A stretch of 64,000 bases of DNA from Romanomermis culicivorax. Its lineage: Eukaryota; Nematoda; Enoplea; Mermithida; Mermithidae. The notes beneath the pieces are model-generated. The model ran no database searches, was not told the origin of the DNA, and was given only the letters and a program-made list of their open reading frames with translations. The stretch spans positions 682,001-746,000 of the forward strand of contig CAWUHX010000116.1 in the NCBI GenBank assembly GCA_963922205.1, given 5' to 3'. Both the position numbers and the translations under genes were made by a program. Positions 8,070 to 17,562 of the stretch are shown here, in pieces (position 1 is the stretch's first letter; the number at the start of each line of letters is the position of its first letter).

Positions 8070-11000
8070 TCACTGGAAAGTAGTTTCCTTCCGTAAGAGC
8101 TTGGTGAGTGGCTCGCTGAGCCGGGCACAACCAGGGATGAAACGCCTGTAGTAAGACACGAGGCCTAGGAAGGACTTGATGTCTTTGGCGTTTTGTGGAA
8201 TGGGTAGGTTTTGGACGGCGGCCAGCTTGGCTTGGTCAGGTTCTAGGCCGCTCTGTGAGATGCGATAGCCTAGGTACTCTACCTCTGAGTGCGAGAATTT
8301 GCACTTGCTCAGTCTGAGCTTCATTCCACCCCGGCGAAGATGGGCGAACACATCTGCCAGGCGCTCAAACATTTGGGTGTGAGAGTCCCCGAACACCAAA
8401 ATGTCGTCGAGATAAGTCAGAACCGTGCACCATTGGATTCCAGTAAGGAGGAGGTCCATAAGGCGTTGAAATGTCCCTGGCGCGTTGCATAAACCGAAAG
8501 GCAAATAATTGAATTCGTAAAGTCCAATAGGCGTATTAAAAGCCATCTTTTCCTTATCCGCCTCGGCAATCGGGATTGACCAATAAGCGTTAGCCTGGTC
8601 AAGGGTAGTGAAATATTTCATACCCTTGAGTGTGTCGAGAATGTCATCTATCCGTGAGAGAGGGTAGACATCCTTTTTCGTGACCTCGTTAAGACCACGA
8701 AAGTCAACACACATACGGTGAGAACCGTTTTTCTTGCGCACCAGGACAGTATTAGTAGCCCACGGAGACGTGCTCGGCCGAATAATACCTTTCTCCTGGA
8801 GCGCCTTGACCTCTTGCATGATGAGATCCTTCTCCTTAGGTGAGGACCGGTAAGGGAAACGGCGGACTGGGCGGGCATCGCCCGTGCTGATTTCGTGCTG
8901 GACGAGATCAGTGGAACCTGTGTCCTTTTCATCAAGAGCATAAAGGTCGGTGTATGCAACCAGCAGATCGAGTAAGGCTGCCCGGTCCCGAGGGGAGATG
9001 TCCGTTGAGATTACAGCATTGGCCTCGACCCACTGACGGTCGAGGACGGTGTCTGAGTCGACCGGCGATTCCCGTGAGGGCTCACTATGCATCTGCACAT
9101 GACGGATGGTCGTGTGTGGGTAGAGAACCACGGAATGAGTACTCGGGTTGACTACCTGAAGTGGTATGTGTCCGTTGGTCACGCTACTCACGCTTCCAGC
9201 AAAATATACGTGTCTTTGAGATCCGGTGAGGTGCTTCGGAAAGAAGGCCACCTCAGGCATGTTCGTATATATTGGTGGGACAGGGACAGTGAATCGTGTC
9301 AGGGAGCGAGGCTCTAGAATTACCAAGTCCTTCAGGGGCAAGGTGCCGCGGGCAGAAGGTGGGCTGTGGATGAGACCGTCACAGGGGATTCTACTTTCTT
9401 TGAACTGGAGGAAGGATTTCTCCCAGTTCAAGCTGACACAATTGAACCGGCCGAGGAAGTTGGTTCCAAGGACCAGTTCAGCTGAACAGTTCTCCTGTAT
9501 TTGGACCTGAATCCGTTCAGAGACATCAGCCACTGTAACTGTGATGTAGGCTGCTCCTAGCAGTGGGATCGGGCACCCATTGGCTGCGATAGGGCGTGCC
9601 CTGGTTGGTGATAGTGACAAGTTGGGCAGCTGGGCTGCTAACTTGTGGTCCAGGAGTGAGAAAACAGCTCCTGTGTCGACCAGTGCCTTCGCTTCTACCC
9701 AGTTGTTGAGGAGAACTTTGATATGGGGTGTCCGAATATCATTTGGGTAAAAAGCAGTGACCACATGACCGGAATCAGGTGTGGTGGCACCACAAGTGTG
9801 TTTGGTCTTACCGGACCGCTTTGGAATCGGCAGTCCCGTATGACGTAGTAGACCTACCAGAGCGTATCCGACGGAGGGTTCCGGGTCATTCAGAAGGGTG
9901 GACTCATCCTGCACCATTAGTACATGGTCTGAGTGATCCTTCGGGCTCTGAGTAGCTCCTAGTGATTCAATCTCGGTATCCGATAGCGGTGGCGCGGTTG
10001 GCACGGGTGATGCCGGAGCATCTGAATCACTTGGCTCACGGTATCGGCCTTTCTCTAGCGTGACTGGAGAGGTTCCAGGCGGAGGTCGAGGGCAACCTGA
10101 CCCATGCAAGGTCGACAGATGACGACTTGCCCGTCTAGAAGAGGCCCGGGATCCCCTAGTTGACCCACGTGATGAGGCAATTGAGGAGGCCCGTGAGTGG
10201 GGCTGAGAGATGGACGAAGCCCTGGACCGCGATCGTGATCCCGACCGGTGTGAGCTTCGTGAGAGAGCACGGGTGTTCTCCCACCAGGGGTCGATCTGGT
10301 CAATCTCCGGCGTGGTCAGTAGGAGGGGTAATTCTACCGCGTCCAGCCGACAAACATTACGTTGGTAGTCAAACATAATGTTCTTGAACTGTTCTAAGAA
10401 GTCCAGTCCGAGTATGAGGTCAACAGGTGCCCAGAAGGGAGACGTAGTCTTGCACACATGGAGATGTATATCGATCCGTGTGTTCGGCTGGCGGTTTCCC
10501 GGCAACATGATTTCATATGGTCCCGAGAGGATGGTATGAACGGCTTTACCATTGATGCTCATCAATGGGTTAAAGTCGTGATGTTGCTGGAACGCCATGA
10601 CCGCCTTCGGACTTTCTTTAGCCAAGGCCTTATGAAGGCGTTGGCTAATGATAGTGCGGGGGCAACCCGTGTCAAGGAAAGCAGGAGTTTCCTTGGTGTC
10701 CAGCAGCACGACGAAACACGGTGTGATTCGGTCAAGCTGGGAGGGCACAACGTTTTGCACGTAGTGAAAACCGATCCAGCGTTGGACTTTGCGGTAAAGA
10801 CCCAATGGGGAGAAACGGCTAACAAACCTGACCTGTTTGCTCCGCAGACGGTAGCTGAGATAATAAGATACACCAAAATAGGCAAGGTATCCGACACCGA
10901 TCAGCACGGTCAGGGTAATTAGGATGTTAAAGATCAACTGGACCGGCCCGCTCAGGAGAGCATGCAAGCCCTGGGCGAGGGTGTGTTGTTGACCCGTAAT

Positions 11001-11765
11001 AACATGGTTTGCTGCCAAACCGACACCTTCCAGAGAGGCCTTGATGTCGGTTCCTACCCCTGCAAAGGCCTGGTAAATGGCGTCTGGTTGCAGGGATAGA
11101 CCAGCGGTAAAGTTTACCAGCCGGTTAAGTACTGCTTCAATTTGCTCAGTCTTGTAAACGTACTGTTTAAAGAAGGCAAAGTTTGAAGGGGTCATCGCCA
11201 ACTGGTCATGGAAGAGCGCTGGTGCCTCGAAGTGAGTGATGTTGAAACGCTGCTTCCAGAAGAGTTCCAGTGGGATGTGGCTCACATGGACCGCGCCAGA
11301 CTCAGTAAACCAGCCCGAGCGATTTCGGAAAATCCCGGTAAAGTGGTGATGACACGGCACAATTGGGCTAGATTTAATGAGATCCGGACAACCGGGGGTG
11401 GCGAAGTAGATGGTGCCGCCAACCTGTACAGGTAAGTACTTGTAGCAAACGTTCCCCACCCGGTACAAGTGGTAAACGTAGGTGGCGTTGACCTTCTGAC
11501 ACGGCCATATTGTCAGCGCATCGCCTGTGAATTCCGCCGTCAGGTCATTCCTCTGGAGGAATGCCCGGGCACCCAGGGTGGGGTCGAAGCGAAGCAACTG
11601 CCAAGTCAGATCAAGATAGCGTTGAGCGTGAGAGCAAAGCTCAAGCCATGTGAACCAGAAACCGTTAATTTCCGACTCCTTGATCTGCTGAGCCAGATAG
11701 TTCAGTTTGGCATTGACAGGATCGGGACGGCTGTCCTTTGCCGTTCTGAACAAGGTTTGGGTCAA
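8070..11765 (-). CDS. Glycoprotein C-terminal half + retropepsin-like 1 + RS linker + retropepsin-like 2 + reverse transcriptase
   Basis: One uninterrupted frame of 1231 codons whose first codon is TTG; the next Met is near residue 191, so it is not an independent AUG-started gene. In order: Cys-rich glycosylated ectodomain (about 1-275; NAT, NRS, NIT, NFT sequons), a hydrophobic anchor (about 277-305) with basic residues after it, a retropepsin-like domain (FLDTGCPRTI near 365, LILGLDFL near 450), an Arg/Ser-rich linker (about 500-550), a second retropepsin-like domain (LVDTGAVFSLL near 697, LVLGTNFLGRF near 764), and RT (about 930-1231) with LPFGLCNAP and YLDD (1118-1121). It ends at TGA 8070. 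It joins the SU-like part in 11762-12568 by a -1 step. Retroviral pol normally has one protease and no glycoprotein upstream. Confidence 0.9.
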   Translation of the reverse strand: MTQTLFRTAKDSRPDPVNAKLNYLAQQIKESEINGFWFTWLELCSHAQRYLDLTWQLLRFDPTLGARAFLQRNDLTAEFTGDALTIWPCQKVNATYVYHLYRVGNVCYKYLPVQVGGTIYFATPGCPDLIKSSPIVPCHHHFTGIFRNRSGWFTESGAVHVSHIPLELFWKQRFNITHFEAPALFHDQLAMTPSNFAFFKQYVYKTEQIEAVLNRLVNFTAGLSLQPDAIYQAFAGVGTDIKASLEGVGLAANHVITGQQHTLAQGLHALLSGPVQLIFNILITLTVLIGVGYLAYFGVSYYLSYRLRSKQVRFVSRFSPLGLYRKVQRWIGFHYVQNVVPSQLDRITPCFVVLLDTKETPAFLDTGCPRTIISQRLHKALAKESPKAVMAFQQHHDFNPLMSINGKAVHTILSGPYEIMLPGNRQPNTRIDIHLHVCKTTSPFWAPVDLILGLDFLEQFKNIMFDYQRNVCRLDAVELPLLLTTPEIDQIDPWWENTRALSRSSHRSGSRSRSRASSISQPHSRASSIASSRGSTRGSRASSRRASRHLSTLHGSGCPRPPPGTSPVTLEKGRYREPSDSDAPASPVPTAPPLSDTEIESLGATQSPKDHSDHVLMVQDESTLLNDPEPSVGYALVGLLRHTGLPIPKRSGKTKHTCGATTPDSGHVVTAFYPNDIRTPHIKVLLNNWVEAKALVDTGAVFSLLDHKLAAQLPNLSLSPTRARPIAANGCPIPLLGAAYITVTVADVSERIQVQIQENCSAELVLGTNFLGRFNCVSLNWEKSFLQFKESRIPCDGLIHSPPSARGTLPLKDLVILEPRSLTRFTVPVPPIYTNMPEVAFFPKHLTGSQRHVYFAGSVSSVTNGHIPLQVVNPSTHSVVLYPHTTIRHVQMHSEPSRESPVDSDTVLDRQWVEANAVISTDISPRDRAALLDLLVAYTDLYALDEKDTGSTDLVQHEISTGDARPVRRFPYRSSPKEKDLIMQEVKALQEKGIIRPSTSPWATNTVLVRKKNGSHRMCVDFRGLNEVTKKDVYPLSRIDDILDTLKGMKYFTTLDQANAYWSIPIAEADKEKMAFNTPIGLYEFNYLPFGLCNAPGTFQRLMDLLLTGIQWCTVLTYLDDILVFGDSHTQMFERLADVFAHLRRGGMKLRLSKCKFSHSEVEYLGYRISQSGLEPDQAKLAAVQNLPIPQNAKDIKSFLGLVSYYRRFIPGCARLSEPLTKLLRKETTFQ

Positions 11766-12568
11766 ATTGTATCTCCCCTAATGCGAAGGAGAAGACCCTG
11801 ATCCGTCCGGACTGTGGTGGAACGTAGTTCTGGGCACAGTTCGAAGACGCGGGAGTTTCCCGGGATCTTGAGGGCAACCTGTAGATCATCGATGATGACG
11901 TGGTTCCCTGACATGGACGCAGTGTAATTTCCCTTGGGGTGATAATGACACCGCGCCGTGAAGTTTTGTGCAGGCCAGACAATGACCCCGTCTAGAGTAG
12001 TGCACTGGCCTGCAGTGGGACTGCATCCACCTACATCGCCTAAGGTGCTTAGGGCCATAGTGCCATCCCACGAAGCAATTGGTCCCTCCTTGATCAAGAG
12101 GTTAGTCACTGTCTTGCAGACGTCGCTGCAGCACCATTCATACATCACTTCCAATGTTTGGTTTGTTCTATAAAAGCCAGGGTGAATGCCGACAACTTTT
12201 TGTGAGCCAAACATTTTAGTGCGATGTGCTAGCGTGCATGCCGCAGGCGCTAAGTGCTGAGTGGTGATGACGTCTGCAGTGATGCCCCTAGAGCCGAAGA
12301 AACCAGTGTTGGTGCAGACTTTGCGGGAGCGCAATGTGCATTTCCACGCTGTGGCTGTAATCGGGTCTGAACTAGGGACATACACCGTAACATTCATGCG
12401 CCGCAGGCTCCATGAAGATTGCGGTGGTTTACACTCTACACGCTGGGGTAACTCAAGTGGATGTCCGCTTCTTGAGAGACCGCAAAATTGATACTGAGCC
12501 GCCGGTGCTGACAAACTCACCCCTAGAAACAGTGATGCTACCAAGGTCAATTTTATTGTCAAAAACAA
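11762..12568 (-). CDS. Viral-type glycoprotein, N-terminal (signal peptide and Cys-rich ectodomain)
   Basis: This is the part of a longer open frame (open from 14203) that reads as a secreted glycoprotein. It has a hydrophobic signal-like start (LFLTIKLTLVASLFLGVSLS), then an ectodomain with many Cys and NVT, NQT, NFT and NYT sequons, including QCTTLDGVIVW. No Met lies near the start. A 3'-splice-site-like TTTGTACAG ends at 12569 on the minus strand, directly before the hydrophobic core, which suggests expression from a spliced mRNA. The frame ends at TGA 11762-11764, where the -1 frame continues with the membrane-proximal half. Candidate relatives are the glycoproteins of negative-strand RNA viruses captured by nematode and insect retroelements (chuvirus-like or phlebovirus-like). 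I could not decide between them. Confidence 0.7.
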   Translation of the reverse strand: MFLTIKLTLVASLFLGVSLSAPAAQYQFCGLSRSGHPLELPQRVECKPPQSSWSLRRMNVTVYVPSSDPITATAWKCTLRSRKVCTNTGFFGSRGITADVITTQHLAPAACTLAHRTKMFGSQKVVGIHPGFYRTNQTLEVMYEWCCSDVCKTVTNLLIKEGPIASWDGTMALSTLGDVGGCSPTAGQCTTLDGVIVWPAQNFTARCHYHPKGNYTASMSGNHVIIDDLQVALKIPGNSRVFELCPELRSTTVRTDQGLLLRIRGDTI

Positions 12569-12629
12569 CTGTACAAACGTAATTTGTAAGTGTTCACTCA
12601 ATTTCACAAATCTGGCCTGAGGGGCAGTG

Positions 12630-13421
12630 TCAGATTTCTTCTTCGTCGCTGTCGGACAAAATTGGCTCCTGGCCCGGGAAATCGAGGACCAATCCACCGC
12701 ACGGGTGGATTTCCCGGAGGATACCGATTTTTGGCGACCATGGGGCGACTGCCGTTGGGAACGGAGATTCCTCAACGATGCTGACGTCTTCGTTAACCGG
12801 ACGTAAGGTCTCGTCGACGGCCATGTGTTCGACGACGGGCGACTTGGTCGCAGCGGTCGGAGATGTCGCTTGGGCTGGCGCCGGCGATTTGACTTGGGCT
12901 GTTGCCGACGATGTATTTTGGGCTGTTGCCGGCGGTGTAGGATCATTTGCGGGTTCCTTGGCTGGGGGTGAGGAAGCAGTAATGTCCATTTTTGTTGGCG
13001 ATGTCGCGGCAACAGGTGGCGCTGCTGCCGGTGATGTAGCGGCGACAGCAGGCAGGAGGATCCGACTGGCCTGTTCGACTGCTCGGCGGACGGCATCGAC
13101 TGAAGGCGAGGATGGCTCCCCGTCCAATAATAACTTCTCGACAGGCGAGATTGTGATAGTCCCATTGGCAATGAACTCGAGTGCCCGTCGGGCGACGTCG
13201 GGTCGTAAGAGTCGCATCGAGACGGGTGCTGCAAGCACGACGTCGGCGGCCGTGAGAGCTTCGACATGCGATGGCTCATTGAGCAGAGTCCACGGCAAAT
13301 GTGGGTATTTCTTGGCCAGGTCAACTGACCAGATGGCCAACATCGCGTCTTGGACGGGCGATGGCGCTGTGAACAAGAAATCGATAGAGTCGTGGACTGA
13401 GATAGATTTCTGGTTCCTACT
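12630..13421 (-). CDS. Gag-downstream Pro/Ala-rich acidic-tailed segment (-1 frame)
   Basis: 264 codons open from a TAG at 13422-13424 to a TGA at 12630. The product has an ordered start ([40 protein letters not shown]), a long Ala/Pro/Ser/Thr-rich middle with repeated ATSP, and an acidic end (DSDEEEI). The competing frame over the same DNA reads as RQQPK-type low complexity, so this frame looks like the functional one. It is -1 relative to the zinc-knuckle frame and overlaps it for only a few codons, so a -1 shift near 13380-13420, or a lesion, is implied. Function unknown; it may be a C-terminal Gag extension. Confidence 0.6.
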   Translation of the reverse strand, partial: SRNQKSISVHDSIDFLFTAPSPVQDAMLAIWSVDLAKKYPHLPWTLLNEPSHVEALTAADVVLAAPVSMRLLRPDVARRALEFIANGTITISPVEKLLLDGEPSSPSVDAVRRAVEQASRILLPAVAATSPAAAPPVAATSPTKMDITASSPPAKEPANDPTPPATAQNTSSATAQVKSPAPAQATSPTAATKSPVVEHMAVDETLRPVNEDVSIVEESPFPTAVAPWSPKIGILREIHPCGGLVLDFPGQEPILSDSDEEEI

Positions 13422-14359
13422 CTAGGATCACCTGAAGAAGAAGGTAGTATACCTGACAAATTCATGGGCTCGACCTGGTCGAGGACTTCCGTAGCCGAAT
13501 CCGTGGGGATCGAAGGCGGTGGTCCTGGAGGGACAATGCGGGCCGGTGGCGCCGAAGATGTCGTATTTGCGGCTGGAGCTGGCTCGGCAGTCTTAATTTT
13601 AGGAATGCGATACGATGCAAGGATGTTAGCGTGGCCAACAAACTGCGGTGTCGTCGAGGGGTCCAGAGTGACCGGCATTTCATACTTTAGTGGTGGTGGT
13701 GGCAGCGGTATGTCCGATACATTTATCGGTACGGGTACCTGGGCTGCTTGGACCACCGTGTTTGCCGGATTGCGCTGCGGGCAGGCAGTTGATCGGTGCA
13801 CTCGCACTTGACGACAATGAGGGCATGGCCTATCACATCGGTCCGTGGGGTGGGCACGTGTACGGCAAAAATAACAGCGACCACTGTTAGCGGCGTTGTT
13901 ACCGGGAGCGGCACCGGTGGGACGCTGGGCCCGGCAGTCGGCGTCGCTATGTGTACACAGTCCGTGGAAGGAGCACGTTTGAAGGTGTGCTCCCGACGAG
14001 CGTCGCCCGGCGGACTGATTTGGTGTCGACGGCTGTGGAGGCAGCGTCTGTTGGATTGGCGCTGGTGCACGTTGCTGGGCCGTGAGCTTCGCTACGTGGG
14101 CCGTGAGCCTGGCCATTTCCTGTTTCAAGCGGCGAACCTCATCGGCGGAGGATGACGACGTTGGAGCGTTGCTCTGACGACCGTTTGCGCTTCTGTTAGG
14201 CATATCGGGATTATATCCGGCGTGTTTAGGTTCTGAAGAGAAAACGGCGTTAGATGGAGCAGTGTACTGGATCTCGTCCCGAAAGATTTGGGATTCTGCG
14301 TAACAGGCTGCCTTGAGTGTCTCTTCAAGAGTCGTGAACTCCCTAAACTTGATACTATC
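13380..14359 (-). CDS. Gag C-terminal part with zinc knuckles (nucleocapsid)
   Basis: Same frame as the capsid region, directly after an in-frame TGA; a Met at 14203 also exists. After a Lys/Glu-rich helix ([20 protein letters not shown], coiled-coil-like) come three Cys/His motifs: [14 protein letters not shown], the canonical CX2CX4HX4C knuckle [14 protein letters not shown], and [15 protein letters not shown]. These would bind the genomic RNA. A Pro-rich segment follows ([20 protein letters not shown]). From about 13400 on the frame becomes implausible and coding seems to pass to the -1 frame. Confidence 0.82.
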
Positions 14360-14917
14360 TCAGAGGACCGGCTTCAGTCCTCGCAGGAAGATAGGTTTGA
14401 TGATAGAATCTCGGACATCCGTCGCGAGATCTGGATACGCTACCCTGGATAGTCTCTTGAGGTGCTCAAGGTAGACTATCGCGGACTCTGTCAGCTTCTG
14501 CAGTGGATCTTGGATCAGCTGCTGATGGAGATCAGAGTCGCGCCCTACCGGAAAATCTCTCCGTAGAAAAGCCGTAAACTCTTCGTAGTGGGTAGGTATT
14601 GGAGTGCTGCTGCTAAAGTCCCGGTAGGAGGCAAGAGCAGGACCCGTGAGGCATGACTCCAGAAAGGCGATTTTATACGCATGATCCGTTTCGCTTACAC
14701 CCTGGAGTGTAAAGAAACGAGTAAGATGCGACATAAAATTGGTGATAGACTCACCAAAAGCACCGGAGAAGGTGGGAGGGGCCATAAAGCTGGACACGGG
14801 AGGGTGCCTCCGACCATTCATGGCCTCTAACTTTTGGTTGAGGGGTCCAAGAGCATTCTCAAATGCTGCTTGGACCTTGTTCTCGATCTGTGAAGGGAGA
14901 TCAGCTTCCGACTTCAT
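14360..14917 (-). CDS. Gag capsid-like domain (truncated by in-frame TGA)
   Basis: 185 codons starting at ATG 14917. Residues 45-185 (APPTFSGAFGESITNFMSHL, then ESCLTGPALASYRDF, FLRRDFPV, LEHLKRLSRVAYPDL) fit the Ty3/gypsy capsid (retrotrans_gag) fold with its F-G-x-L-Y-like hydrophobic spacing. It stops at TGA 14360-14362 in the middle of the fold's C-terminal half; the same frame carries on with [19 protein letters not shown], an expected gag helix. The stop is therefore more likely a lesion than a gene end. The frame is open about 135 bp upstream of the ATG without another Met. Confidence 0.85.
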   Translation of the reverse strand: MKSEADLPSQIENKVQAAFENALGPLNQKLEAMNGRRHPPVSSFMAPPTFSGAFGESITNFMSHLTRFFTLQGVSETDHAYKIAFLESCLTGPALASYRDFSSSTPIPTHYEEFTAFLRRDFPVGRDSDLHQQLIQDPLQKLTESAIVYLEHLKRLSRVAYPDLATDVRDSIIKPIFLRGLKPVL

Positions 14918-16359
14918 GTCCGAGGGTTCGTTTTCCCGTAAGGTGGTTAGAACAGACGTCCTTGCCCGTGAAGCAATTAAGTCAAATTGGATAGAGAGTG
15001 GCTCACTGGTCTGTACAGGCTGGGTACTGAGACGGCAGGAACGACGGGGTGTCTCTATTGTGTAAAATGAAAGTGAGTACTACTTTTGAATTCGCGGCGG
15101 AAGAGCGCTTGAATTCGGGAAACGCGTGCACGACGGCGTTTGTGACGTAAACTTGATTTAGCTTAAGACTAGCTACCACGAAAAGGGAGCTAGAATGGAA
15201 TAGGATTATAAGATGTAAGATCAGAGTACATCAGGGTGACACAGAAGGGAATTTATCTGGTCGCCCGTGATGGACAGAGGCATGGCCTGAGGTATGGGGG
15301 AATCGATCCCAACCAAAAATGTAGAGTTGGGGCCTGGACCCGGCAATGGCAATAGCTGAAGTGGACGGAAGATCAGAGATAAGAGGGGAGAAGAGGCGGT
15401 TTTTCCTGCCGAAAAAAATAAGATGACGGATGAACCCGCTCAGGAGGGATTTTTCCTGGAGGTTCGACCGCTGTACTAGTTTACAAACCTTGGGGCGAGG
15501 CGGACTCGTAGCCGGCAAGATCCTACTCACCAGGAGTAGCGCATAAAGTGGCATAAGGTGAAAAGGATGGGGTCAACTGAAAGTGAACTTAAGAGGGAGC
15601 AATAAATAGGGACAAAACTAATTTACAAACCCAGTTACGCAAAGGGGTCGCGCAGTTACGCAACGGGCCTCACTCGCCAGGAGCGATTGCGATCTCTGCA
15701 TAGTGTGATATACTATACAGGAGGTTCCGTGTTGGACGACATTCGCAGGTAACTTACAGCCGTGTCCGAAACGGGAGCCCGCATTCCGAACAGAACGGAC
15801 ACTCTCCAGGAGTATTATATACAGCTGGTGGCCGGGTTTGCCGATCACTGAGATGAAGTGAGGTTCCCAGGTCACACAGTAGAAGAGGGAAGGAGCACGG
15901 GTACCAAGGGTGCTATTCTGACACACTCAGTCAGTTAAAATGACTTACTCTGGATGTTTTGAGGGCGCACCCGAAAACATCTAAGGGATCACGGGTACAA
16001 GGTGTCCCTGATTGAATATGAGTGTAAAATATGTATCGAGGCGTACTCAATACCTTCGCTGAGGTGGACTCAATGGTGCCTACTACTTTACATGACTGAC
16101 AGGGGTGGAACGCGGAGGCGGACTCTGGGTCAGTGGCGACTCTAGCGCGGGCATCGTTAAGCCAGTTAACGAAGGCGTTCGAGTGAATGGAAATATGACA
16201 GGGGGTCCTATACACTCTAGGCCCAACCGGAGGCTGTGCCGCGGTCCCTTGGGAACCACTACGGCGGGGACACTAAAGAAGATCTATGTATGACAGCTCG
16301 ATGAGATGAAAGAGAATGAGTGAATTTAGATAAGAAATTTACAAGAAGATTGCTAAACC

Positions 16360-17393
16360 CTTGCAGACGTCAGACACAGGCAGTACTGACTGCAAATGCC
16401 TACCGTCTACACGAGTCAAACAACCAACCCAGCTGAGGCCGAGTGTAACTCGTTCAAACCTGCAGTTAAAGCTTGAAAGCAGCCACGTGCTGATCAACAG
16501 TGCCGCTACCTGGGCGAACAACCTGATCAGTACGCAGGCTAGAGAGCATCTCAGGTGGTGTATGTATGTGGACTGATGTTTCCCAGGCATCAGTCCCAGA
16601 CACACTCCAACCCTTGGACAAGAGCAGTAGGTGACAGGACCATGCGCCAGCAACCACCTACGACTCAAGTGGAATACTCATAGGACCGACAGTAACCTGG
16701 TGCTGACGTCAAAAGGTAGGGGTATGAACCAACACATGACCTTGGTGCTGACTGCAGGTGCCTGGGATAAGAGTATTCAAGTATCATTTCGCAGTTGCAG
16801 ACGCCAGGGGTGAGTGCCTAAGGCCGACAGAACCCCTGCAGTAGCACGTAATGTTACCGTTGCGGACGTCAGGAATAGGATCATGTAATCTCATTTCCTA
16901 CTGCGAGAACATGATACATTGTCATTGCTGACGTCAGCAATAGGGCCCTGAAGCCAGCTATCAGTATACAGCATCACGTGATGGTGCCGTTGCTGACGTC
17001 AAAAGGTGGAACCGAGGGTCTGATACCTTAGGTCAATGACATGAGATGCAGTTGTTGTGGACGTCAGATGTGGACCCGTGAGACCTGCACATCTCCGAAT
17101 AGTGACACGGTGCATCACCATTGCTGACGTCACAGGTGGGGTGCAGAGAACCAGCCGAACCTGTTACAACAACGTTGGCTTCAACTGTTGCAGATGTCAG
17201 AAGTCCTTACTGCAGGAGTGTTGACTTAAACAACCACACGTAATGTCGGTTGCTGACGTCAGGAGTAGGACCCGGAGGGCTACCCACCCCTTAAAGCAAC
17301 AGCTAGTGAAGCGGCTGTTGCAGACGTCAGTGGTTGCATCCGTGAGGCTGAACCACACAACAACAACCCGTAACGTTGTTGTTGCTGACGTCA
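16360..17393. promoter_or_regulatory. Array of CRE/ATF-type sites with 65-bp period
   Basis: Perfect TGACGTCA octamers lie at 16704, 16929, 16994, 17125, 17254 and 17386. Near matches lie at 16365 (AGACGTCA), 16799 (AGACGCCA), 16864 and 17059 (GGACGTCA), 17192 (AGATGTCA) and 17322 (AGACGTCA). From 16799 to 17386 the spacing is 65, 65, 65, 65, 66, 67, 62, 68, 64. Most are preceded by GTTGC or CATTGC. The DNA between sites is much less conserved than the sites. Confidence 0.85.
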
Positions 17394-17520
17394 ACGAACA
17401 TGACCCGTAAAGTCTATGACGCAACAACCGGAGAAGAGAAGAGAACAGACCTTACAGTAAGTAGAAATGAGAAAGATAGAGAAACTTACGTAAGGGTGTC
17501 ATACTGTAGCGGTGGCAGCA

Positions 17521-17527
17521 AAACAGG

Positions 17528-17562
<35 letters not shown>

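Noticed and set aside
8289-14155. Plus-strand reading frames of 60-215 codons across the retroelement (for example 12778-13425, 10458-10922)
   Set aside because: They are antisense shadows of gag/glycoprotein/pol; none has its own domains and they track the GC bias of the coding strand.
16360-17393. Possible CRISPR-like array (regular repeats with unique spacers)
   Set aside because: The repeat is only about 8-13 bp, tolerates mismatches, lies in a eukaryotic retroelement leader and has no cas-type context; an array of transcription-factor-type sites explains it better.
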